A DNA stretch of 5,128 nucleotides from assembly GCA_030753015.1 (NCBI GenBank), contig JASMDC010000078.1, forward strand, positions 1 to 5,128. The letters are read 5' to 3'. The position numbers were made by a program, and so were the translations under genes. This DNA comes from Candidatus Undinarchaeales archaeon. GTDB lineage: Archaea > SpSt-1190 > JASMDC01. Every line of letters begins with the position of its first letter. The stretch's first letter is position 1. Shown in pieces: positions 1-5,128 of the stretch. The notes below the pieces were generated by a model. It was not told where the DNA came from. It saw only the letters and a program-made list of their open reading frames with translations, and did not search any database.

Positions 1-1
1 C

Positions 2-85
2 ATGCGCCTGGGGGTGGCACGAAGAAGTGAGAGGACAATCATCGTTTTTCTCAGTTTGCTACGCGGGAAGTGCCGCCGAGCTTAA
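2..85 (+). CDS. Possible C-terminal tail of a plus-strand gene running in from the left edge
   Basis: A plus-strand frame is open from the left edge to a TAA at 83-85 and gives about 27 residues. They end in a short hydrophobic stretch (IIVFLSLL) followed by a basic tail (RGKCRRA). A hydrophobic segment with a basic end is plausible for the C-terminus of a membrane or membrane-associated protein, but the family cannot be recognised from so few residues. In favour of a real gene end: the stop is followed at once by an A+T-rich inverted repeat with a T6 run, and the next gene is convergent (its stop is at 136-138). Against: another plus frame is also open here, to a TAA at 99-101, and a short minus-strand frame is possible. 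No function is assigned. Confidence 0.28.
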   Translation: MRLGVARRSERTIIVFLSLLRGKCRRA

Positions 86-86
86 C

Positions 87-109
87 AAATACGTTTTTTA
101 AACATATTT
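87..109. repeat. A+T-rich inverted repeat between convergent gene ends, possible terminator
   Basis: The arms AAATACGTTT (87-96) and AAACATATTT (100-109) pair with one mismatch around a 3-base TTT loop. A T6 run occupies 94-99. The element sits in the 50-base gap between a possible plus-strand stop (85) and the methyltransferase stop (136, minus strand), where a two-way terminator would be expected. The stem is almost free of G and C, and no U-tract follows the hairpin. It is therefore not a classic rho-independent terminator. T-run termination of the archaeal kind, or simply an A+T-rich spacer, is as likely. Confidence 0.3.
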
Positions 110-135
110 CAATGCACTTCACGTCCAGATTGAAT

Positions 136-1071
136 TCATAGAACCCGCGTTTGACAGCTCATTCTATCTTGGGATACATAAGCGAAGACTACCATCTGCC
201 CTGAATTAAAACTCACATTAAACCTTCCCGGCTTCGACATTACATGAGCACTCCGTGAAAAATCGCTGATAACAGGCACATCACGAAGCTTTTGGATCAA
301 GTAACCGAGGGAAAACGTCTTCTTGAATGGTTTGATAGAGATGACTGAAAAACCTGAGTTCTCAAGGAGCTGTCGTATTGTACGTGGCTCGAAGTAATAG
401 TAATGCATCTGTTCAACGAGCCACCACCGGTCGCGGAGAAGATGACTCCAAAAACTCTCGATGTTCGGAATGTTGATAACAATAATACCCCCCGGTCTCA
501 GTATCCGGGACGCCTTACGAAGTGTTGCACTTGGATCCTCGATATGCTCGAGTGTTTCCCATAGGACGACGAGATCGAATGTATCATCAGGAAATGAGGT
601 ATCTTCAAAGGTCCCGAGAAAGACGTTCTCTCGTAGCGGCGCCTCGATCATATCCACTGCCCAGCGTGATGGTTCTACACCGGAAGCAATCCAGCCATGT
701 TCTGACGCCACACGGAGTAGTGTGCCTGTGGCGCATCCGATATCTAATAGTTTACGAGCCCCACTGTTGTGAGGAAAGTGATCTGATTCAATAGATGACA
801 GAAGCTGTTTGAAAATTTGGGTGCGTGACTCATTTTCCGAGTGGTATTCTGGGTCCGATAATTCTCTATAGGCACGTTGTCCATCATGTGGAAGTTCCTC
901 TAGAAATACGAGACCACACACGTTGCATTTAACGATTGTACCGTGCCGCGCCCGCCCAATCGGTTCAGATATTCGGTACTCAATCGTCCTATGGGTCTGT
1001 TGACCCCGCTCTCGATAGAGAATCGATTGCTCCGTGGAACCACATAGGATACATGCTCTTCCCGACGCCAT
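136..1071 (-). CDS. Zinc-ribbon class I SAM-dependent methyltransferase
   Basis: This 311-residue cytoplasmic protein looks complete. The N-terminus carries two CxxC pairs (Cys7/Cys10 and Cys49/Cys52, the second in CNVCGLVF), which should bind zinc. This layout is seen in sugar and small-molecule methyltransferases of polysaccharide and natural-product clusters. A Rossmann methyltransferase domain follows. Motif I, LLDIGCATG, lies at about 108-116, with the ribose-binding acidic residue Glu133 in GVEPS. FDLVVLWETLEHIEDP, at 165-180, is the usual post-II region, and LRPGGIIVINIPN, at 191-203, is motif III. An aromatic HYYYF stretch and an RQLLENSGF helix follow at about 223-241, as in the Methyltransf_11/23 families. 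The ATG at 1069-1071 is the only start that keeps Cys7, because an in-frame TAG lies two codons upstream. It is the last gene of the minus-strand operon, 3 bases after the oxidoreductase. The substrate is unknown; a sugar O-, N- or C-methylation is inferred from context. Confidence 0.9.
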   Translation of the reverse strand: MASGRACILCGSTEQSILYRERGQQTHRTIEYRISEPIGRARHGTIVKCNVCGLVFLEELPHDGQRAYRELSDPEYHSENESRTQIFKQLLSSIESDHFPHNSGARKLLDIGCATGTLLRVASEHGWIASGVEPSRWAVDMIEAPLRENVFLGTFEDTSFPDDTFDLVVLWETLEHIEDPSATLRKASRILRPGGIIVINIPNIESFWSHLLRDRWWLVEQMHYYYFEPRTIRQLLENSGFSVISIKPFKKTFSLGYLIQKLRDVPVISDFSRSAHVMSKPGRFNVSFNSGQMVVFAYVSQDRMSCQTRVL

Positions 1072-1074
1072 CCT

Positions 1075-1515
1075 CTAAGCCACTCTAGCGTGAACGGCCT
1101 GTCCCCCCAGTGTCTGGATGTAGCCGGTGAGCTCTTCGACCGCCTGACTCTTGACCTCGATAATGGTGTTGAGATTCCTACTGAAGGGATATCCCTGGAA
1201 TCCGCCAGTGAGAAAGAGACCGCCCACTTCAGTAGGATTCGTGGGCATCATTCCCCGATACCCTACAACTAACTGGGGAGTTGCGAACTCATCCTTGGTA
1301 AGGTCACGCCAGATGACATCGTCATCGGACAGGAAGATAAGGTGGTCGTATTTCTCGTTGTGATACATCTTGCGGTCGTGGTCCGAGCAGAGCCCCCCGA
1401 CATGCTCCTCCCTTTCGAGGAGCGGGGGAGCGAAGCCCGCATCTGTCAAGAGATATGCGGTATGAAGGCCGGCTACGCCGCCACCAATGACCACGATCCA
1501 AGCATCCGTCAACAT
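1075..1515 (-). pseudogene. Internally deleted FAD-dependent oxidoreductase (amine oxidase / protoporphyrinogen oxidase-like)
   Basis: This is an uninterrupted 146-codon frame. The N-terminus has a dinucleotide-binding beta-alpha-beta fold: VIGGGVAGLHTAYLL at 9-23, with glycines 11, 13 and 16, then the acidic strand end LLE (32-34) and VGGLC at 39-43. The C-terminal half has the closing FAD motif of the same superfamily: GGLFLTGGFQGYPFSRNLNTIIE at about 98-120, followed by a helix. Full-length relatives are commonly around 400-500 residues, and the substrate domain normally lies between these two parts. Here only about 50 residues separate them, so most of the middle is missing, apparently in frame. 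The product is unlikely to be an active oxidoreductase of the usual kind. The ATG lies inside the end of the upstream glycosyltransferase gene (7-base overlap, ATGTTGA), which suggests translational coupling. The stop TAG falls 3 bases before the methyltransferase start. It could be a relic, an assembly deletion, or a real mini-protein. Family recognition is fairly sure; function is not. Confidence 0.7.
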
Positions 1516-2468
1516 GGTCCTATTCTCTCTCGAATCGAATAATTACGGACGGAGGTCATCCGATAGAAAATCCTGATCTGGATCTCGAAAAGGAAGCCGA
1601 AGCAGATGAAGAGGACACCGATTGTCATCAACAGGATGGATATGAACTGGATCGGTCCAATAAACACGACCTCAGCGAGAACGAAGAAGACATACATCTG
1701 GTGAATTAGTTTGAGAGTTCCAGCAAGGAAACCCACGATAGTTAGTGAGAATCCCAGCCGACCGAAGAGGTGGAGGGGGCGGCTCGAGAACGTTGACCAG
1801 AATGTAATATACAACAGATCCAGAAATCCATTGATAAGTCGATAGAGCCCATATTTCGTCACACCAAGCTGCCGTGGCCGGTGGTTCACCTCTACTTCGG
1901 CAACGCGATAGCCGCGAGAATGAAGGATGGCCGGTATAAAGCGATGCATCTCACCATAGAGTTCAAGGGACTCAATAGCATCGTGCGAATATCCCTTGAG
2001 AGTGCATCCTGAATCATGAATATCCAGACCTGTCAACCTTGAGTGGAGCCAATTGGAGAGACGGGAGGGGACACGCTTCGAGAGGAATGGATCCCTCCGG
2101 TCACGGCGCCATCCGCTGACGACATCGAATCCCTCGCTAAGCTTCGACAGGATCTTGGGGATATCTTCAGGATTATTCTGCAGGTCGGCATCAAGGGTTA
2201 TGACGATATCCCCCCGTGCCTCCTTGAAACCCGCATCCATTGCCGCGCTCTGTCCGAAGTTAGTCCTGAAGATGAGGGCACGAACGCGGGGGTCTTTACA
2301 GGCAAGCTCGTTGAGCACGTCCCGGGACCCATCCACGCTTCCGTCATCCACGAACACAATCTCGTACGAGTGTCCGATCCCCTTCAAAACATCGGTCAGT
2401 TCGGTGTAGAGCAGAGGGATATTCTCTGCTTCGTTGAAGGCGGGAACGACAATTGAGAGTTCTACCAT
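1509..2468 (-). CDS. Family 2 glycosyltransferase, DPM1/GtrB/ArnC-like polyprenyl-phosphate sugar transferase
   Basis: This 319-residue protein has the normal length for the group. The GT-A domain begins right at the N-terminus with ELSIVVPAFNEAENI (3-17), then FVDDGS (39-44) and the metal and nucleotide-sugar site DADLQ (Asp93, Asp95). Further family signatures are SGCTLKGY (153-160), EMHRF (173-177) and the basic RPRQLGVTKYG (197-207). Two transmembrane helices follow, at about 236-258 and 267-294, with a short basic cytoplasmic tail. In this family the enzyme moves a sugar from a nucleotide donor to undecaprenyl or dolichyl phosphate on the inner face of the membrane. The sugar cannot be read from sequence. 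The ATG at 2466-2468 lies directly before the domain; GAGG touches it with no spacer, so the ribosome site is atypical. It is the first gene of the minus-strand operon and overlaps the next by 7 bases. A promoter candidate lies just upstream. Confidence 0.93.
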   Translation of the reverse strand: MVELSIVVPAFNEAENIPLLYTELTDVLKGIGHSYEIVFVDDGSVDGSRDVLNELACKDPRVRALIFRTNFGQSAAMDAGFKEARGDIVITLDADLQNNPEDIPKILSKLSEGFDVVSGWRRDRRDPFLSKRVPSRLSNWLHSRLTGLDIHDSGCTLKGYSHDAIESLELYGEMHRFIPAILHSRGYRVAEVEVNHRPRQLGVTKYGLYRLINGFLDLLYITFWSTFSSRPLHLFGRLGFSLTIVGFLAGTLKLIHQMYVFFVLAEVVFIGPIQFISILLMTIGVLFICFGFLFEIQIRIFYRMTSVRNYSIRERIGPC

Positions 2469-2484
2469 CCTCTGACCGCAGATG

Positions 2485-2514
2485 ATTATATCCCTTGTTT
2501 TTTAACTTTTACAA
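2485..2514 (-). promoter_or_regulatory. Candidate sigma-70-like promoter for the minus-strand operon
   Basis: Read on the minus strand, TTGTAA (2514-2509, four of six matches to TTGACA) is followed after 18 bases by a perfect TATAAT (2490-2485). Transcription would begin near 2478, leaving a leader of only about 10 bases before the ATG at 2468. If the host is an archaeon, the minus-strand TTAAAAAAC (2505-2497) could instead act as a TATA-like box and would predict nearly the same start. Motif-based only. Confidence 0.45.
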
Positions 2515-2515
2515 T
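2510..2515 (+). promoter_or_regulatory. Weak candidate -10 element for the asparagine synthetase gene
   Basis: TACAAT matches TATAAT at five of six positions and would start transcription near 2522, giving a leader of about 18 bases that contains the ribosome site. No good -35 lies at 16-18 bases upstream (the best is about three of six matches). The hexamer overlaps the -35 of the opposing promoter, so the two, if real, would compete for polymerase. Confidence 0.25.
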
Positions 2516-2526
2516 TCTCCCGCCTC

Positions 2527-2532
2527 AAGGAG
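2527..2532 (+). promoter_or_regulatory. Shine-Dalgarno site supporting the TTG start of the asparagine synthetase gene
   Basis: AAGGAG lies 7 bases before the TTG at 2540-2542, which is ideal spacing. An in-frame TAG at 2534-2536 rules out any start further upstream. The site therefore fixes the non-ATG start. Confidence 0.8.
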
Positions 2533-2539
2533 TTAGGAT

Positions 2540-4495
2540 TTGTGCGGCGTCTGTGGCTTCACTTGGGATGATCGTGAGCTCGTTGAGAGAATGGCCTCGG
2601 CCCTCACCCACCGTGGTCCTGATGATTTTGGCGTCTACATCGATGATAATATTTCTCTCGGACATCGAAGGTTGTCCATCATCGATCTCAAGGGCGGGCG
2701 TCAACCCATCACCAACGAGGATGGGAGCGTTGTCGTCTGCTTGAACGGCGAGATCTATAACTTCAGGTCCATCAGGGATGAGCTTGAGCGTCTGGGGCAC
2801 TCATTCTCCACGGAATCCGATACGGAGGTGCTCGCCCACGGGTATGAGGAGTATGGGATCGATCTACCAAGAAGGCTCAACGGCATGTTCGCTTTCTCGG
2901 TGTGGGACGCGAAAGCACAAGAACTCTTTCTTGCTCGCGACCGTTTGGGGATTAAGCCGCTCTATTACTGTGTCGATGGATACCGGTCCTTGTTCGCGTC
3001 TGAGATCAAGGCCCTGTTACAGCATGAAGATATCGGCCGCAACGTGAACACCAAGGCGCTAACACATTTCATGACGTTCCGCTACGTCCCCCTCACGGAG
3101 ACAATGTTCTCCGGTGTCCACGAGGTGCCTCCCGGGCAGTACCTTATCCTGAAAGGGGGCATAATCAAGGACAAAGGCCGCTATTGGAACCCCCGTGATG
3201 CCTTTGTCACGTCGCATGACGCGCTTCCTGCAATCGTGAAGAACGTACAACGACTCCTTACCGATGCCGTCAAGCTCAGATTGATGAGCGAAGTGCCCCT
3301 CGGTGCGTACCTCTCCGGCGGGCTCGATTCATCAATACTCGTCGGGCTCATGAGCGGGATGCTGGACGAACCGGTTAGGACGTTCGCCGTGGGATTCGAG
3401 GCAGAGGAGCCCATCAACGAGAGCCGTTTCGCCCAGATAGTCGCTGACCGGTTCGACACGGACCACCGTGTTCTGGTCGCAGAGCCAGACGCCTTCAATC
3501 TCCTGCCAACGGCCATCTGGCATCTCGATGATCCCGTGTCCGATCCGACAATGCTTGCCCAGTACCTTATCTCAGAACTGACTAAAGACCATGTGACAGT
3601 GATTCTCACCGGAGAGGGCGCCGATGAGCTCTTTGGCGGGTACATGCAGTACAAGGTCATGTGTCTTGGTGACCGGTATCTGCGACGGATTCCATCGGTT
3701 CTCCGAAGGAGCATCATTCCCCGCATTATCTCCGCGACTCCCGATGCGCTCCTCGACAGGTTCTTTCAGTACTCGTCCACCCTCGGTGAGAAGGGTCGTG
3801 AGCGCTTCCTGCAGTACCTCGATACCGTCGAAGACCGAACGACGAGCTTCGTCAAGCTCCGCACCTTCTTTTCAGATGAAGAGAAGGGCGCCCTTTTCTC
3901 GAAGGGACTCCATGATACTGAAACCGCTCAAGAGGACTACATCCCCCTCATTCACCCCCACTTCAATACACAAGCCTCCGGTTCGGTCCTCGACCAGCAG
4001 ATACTCATCGATCTTGAACGGAGGTTGCCCTATTTCCTTCTCCATAAGATTGATGCAATGATGATGGCCCACGCCTTGGAAGGGCGCGTCCCGTTCCTCG
4101 ACCACAACCTCGTCGAATACTCATTCCGGATTCCACCAGGACTCAAACTCTACGGTACGACCGAGAAATACATACTTCGAAAGGCGTTCTCGGACCTGCT
4201 TCCACCAGAGATCACAACACGGAAAAAGCAGCCGTTCATCGTCCCCATGGATTCATGGGTGCGAGAGAGCTTGGGAGAGGCCATCCCTCACATCATCGAG
4301 TCATCACCAGTCTGTAATGGTCTGTACTTCAACAGGAATGCCGTCGATGCGATGGTCTCCGGTTTCGAACGTTCTCGTCTGTATTACGCCCGTCAGCTGT
4401 GGAGTGTGCTCTCGTTCGCAGTATGGCATCGGCTTTACATAGAAATAGGCGACGTGACATCGCCACATCTCGAGCTTGAGCGCTTGTTCCCGTGA
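2540..4495 (+). CDS. asnB: Asparagine synthetase (glutamine-hydrolysing), AsnB-type amidotransferase
   Basis: This complete 651-residue cytoplasmic enzyme is in the upper part of the usual length range. The class II glutaminase domain (about 1-210) has the nucleophile Cys2, then RGPDD (25-29), HRRLSIID (42-49), NGEIYNF (69-75), ESDTE (92-96) and ARDRLGIKPLYY (132-143). The synthetase domain has the ATP-binding PP-loop SGGLDSS (259-265), GEGADELFGGY (358-368), EGRVPFLD (514-521), KYILRKAF (543-550) and RKKQPFIVP (561-569). All key residues seem present, so it should hydrolyse glutamine and amidate an acyl-adenylate. The family reaction is aspartate to asparagine, but homologues inside polysaccharide clusters often amidate sugar acids or modify the glycan, and the neighbours here make that a real alternative. 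The start is TTG: it alone places Cys at position 2, a stop lies two codons upstream, and AAGGAG is well spaced. The gene is transcribed divergently from the glycosyltransferase operon and convergently with the membrane protein. The asnB symbol denotes the family, not proven asparagine production. Confidence 0.95.
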   Translation: MCGVCGFTWDDRELVERMASALTHRGPDDFGVYIDDNISLGHRRLSIIDLKGGRQPITNEDGSVVVCLNGEIYNFRSIRDELERLGHSFSTESDTEVLAHGYEEYGIDLPRRLNGMFAFSVWDAKAQELFLARDRLGIKPLYYCVDGYRSLFASEIKALLQHEDIGRNVNTKALTHFMTFRYVPLTETMFSGVHEVPPGQYLILKGGIIKDKGRYWNPRDAFVTSHDALPAIVKNVQRLLTDAVKLRLMSEVPLGAYLSGGLDSSILVGLMSGMLDEPVRTFAVGFEAEEPINESRFAQIVADRFDTDHRVLVAEPDAFNLLPTAIWHLDDPVSDPTMLAQYLISELTKDHVTVILTGEGADELFGGYMQYKVMCLGDRYLRRIPSVLRRSIIPRIISATPDALLDRFFQYSSTLGEKGRERFLQYLDTVEDRTTSFVKLRTFFSDEEKGALFSKGLHDTETAQEDYIPLIHPHFNTQASGSVLDQQILIDLERRLPYFLLHKIDAMMMAHALEGRVPFLDHNLVEYSFRIPPGLKLYGTTEKYILRKAFSDLLPPEITTRKKQPFIVPMDSWVRESLGEAIPHIIESSPVCNGLYFNRNAVDAMVSGFERSRLYYARQLWSVLSFAVWHRLYIEIGDVTSPHLELERLFP

Positions 4496-4536
4496 TACGG
4501 TTCTTGCAGGAAACGAGAATTGGTAGATCTCTCGAA
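4496..4536. other. Convergent intergenic spacer without a clear terminator
   Basis: These 41 bases separate two gene ends that face each other. The only pairing I see is CGAGA (4514-4518) with TCTCG (4530-4534) around an 11-base loop, with no T-tract on either side. This is too weak to call an intrinsic terminator. Transcripts of the two genes may run into each other. Confidence 0.4.
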
Positions 4537-5127
4537 TCAGGAGGCAGAATCATCGAGAACGGTCATTGAAGGGCATCCCTCGCCAGGACAGAGCGGTATG
4601 AAGACTCTCACAGCCCTGCTATCGAAGATACGGTCCGTAGAGCCGCGGTCCCATTGCTCGAGCTTCGTTCCCTGCAGGACGAGGATGACGTCACCCGACC
4701 GCGGCCCAATGCGCCTCTCAAGGATAGCCAGTGATGTCCGGGCGTCGTCAGGGAGGTGGCGGAATGCACTGAAGTAGTCGAAATCTGGGACTATTGTAGA
4801 TGCCGACAGATTATCGTTTACCCACTGGTAGCTCGGGTACGACTTCACGAACGGATTGGTCCCGTGCATGTAGGCCTCTCCGAAGAGGGTTTGGATGAAA
4901 ACCAATATGAGAAACAAACTAATTATATTCCGGAAGCGCGAGATGGTCGTAATGCCCTTTGCGAAGACGACGAGCGCGAAGAGGGACCAGTAATCCGGCG
5001 TCCTTCCAAGGATGCTGCCCTGAAACGCCCCAACGCCCAAGCCAGCCAGCAAGAGAGAAAGCGGGGCGAATAACAGCGGGTGGTCGCTCCTCGATAGGAG
5101 CAAGACGATGGTGGTAGAGAAATAAAG
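4537..5127 (-). CDS. C-terminal part of a multi-spanning membrane protein, possibly a GT-C glycosyltransferase (5' end outside the window)
   Basis: The frame is open to the right edge, and 196 residues are visible. Counting from the edge, hydrophobic segments lie at about 1-12 (cut off), 17-38, 46-58 and 67-83. A soluble domain of about 110 residues follows, beginning PSYQWVNDNL and ending in the acidic tail VLDDSAS. A transmembrane bundle followed by an extracytoplasmic C-terminal domain that opens with a YxWVN-type motif resembles dolichyl-phosphate-mannose/ArnT-like (GT39, GT-C fold) and related polyprenyl-phosphate-sugar transferases. The catalytic N-terminal loops are not in view, so this is only a suggestion. 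The soluble part has CPGEGC (Cys at about 180 and 185), a possible disulfide pair. A TTG at 5101-5103 is not needed as a start, because the frame continues upstream without a stop and encodes more hydrophobic residues. The stop lies 41 bases from the end of the convergent asparagine synthetase gene. Confidence 0.72.
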   Translation of the reverse strand, partial: LYFSTTIVLLLSRSDHPLLFAPLSLLLAGLGVGAFQGSILGRTPDYWSLFALVVFAKGITTISRFRNIISLFLILVFIQTLFGEAYMHGTNPFVKSYPSYQWVNDNLSASTIVPDFDYFSAFRHLPDDARTSLAILERRIGPRSGDVILVLQGTKLEQWDRGSTDRIFDSRAVRVFIPLCPGEGCPSMTVLDDSAS

Positions 5128-5128
5128 G

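Noticed and set aside
1-42. Minus-strand ATG at 42-40 opening a frame to the left edge (beginning MIVLSLLR)
   Set aside because: There are only 14 codons, no convincing ribosome site, and it competes with a plus-strand frame ending just before an inverted repeat. It could still be the start of a further operon gene, but the evidence is too thin to list.
461-794. Overlapping plus-strand frames inside the methyltransferase gene
   Set aside because: They lie opposite motif I and the post-II region of a clear methyltransferase; their composition is low in hydrophobic residues and no motifs are visible.
2043-2456. 137-codon plus-strand frame inside the glycosyltransferase gene
   Set aside because: It is antisense to the conserved GT-A motifs, has no domain and no ribosome site, and looks like a shadow of a strongly biased coding region.
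3181-3726. 181-codon minus-strand frame inside the asparagine synthetase gene
   Set aside because: It is antisense to conserved PP-loop coding sequence, is rich in Ser/Arg as expected of a shadow frame, and shows no recognisable domain.
4514-4534. Possible hairpin CGAGA/TCTCG between the convergent genes as a terminator
   Set aside because: The stem is only 5 base pairs, the loop is 11 bases and there is no T-tract in either direction.
1-5128. CRISPR array, tRNA/rRNA, insertion sequence or attachment site
   Set aside because: No regularly spaced repeats, no tRNA-like cloverleaf, no transposase motif and no flanking terminal repeats were seen on either strand.

Overview
This is a prokaryotic window of roughly 50% G+C by eye. 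It reads as part of a cell-surface polysaccharide or glycoconjugate locus. Genes are tightly packed, one start is overlapped, and there are no introns. I cannot assign a genus. The divergent spacer carries a bacterial-type -10/-35 arrangement, but the A+T-rich GTTTTTTAA stretches in two spacers could also act as archaeal TATA-like elements, so bacterium versus archaeon stays open (I lean weakly to bacterium).

Layout: positions 1-135 hold what may be the last codons of a plus-strand gene and an A+T-rich inverted repeat, ahead of three minus-strand genes that form an operon read right to left. The first is a family-2 polyprenyl-phosphate glycosyltransferase (2468 to 1509). The second is a much shortened FAD-dependent oxidoreductase (1515 to 1075), which overlaps the first by 7 bases. 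The third is a zinc-ribbon plus class I SAM methyltransferase (1071 to 136), 3 bases further on. A 71-base spacer (2469-2539) separates this operon from a divergent, full-length glutamine-hydrolysing asparagine synthetase homologue (2540-4495, TTG start). Converging on it is the C-terminal end of a multi-spanning membrane protein (minus strand, stop at 4537, 5' end beyond the right edge).

How the genes may work together (inference): the GT2 enzyme would load a sugar onto a polyprenyl-phosphate carrier. A GT-C type membrane protein, which the right-edge gene might be, could use such a donor. The methyltransferase and the AsnB-type amidotransferase could modify sugars or polymer ends by methylation and amidation, roles such families often have in O-antigen-like clusters. 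The oxidoreductase keeps both ends of its family fold but lacks most of the middle, so it is probably a relic or a sequence-level deletion. It is the oddest item here. I found no convincing new defence system, mobile element, CRISPR array or RNA gene.
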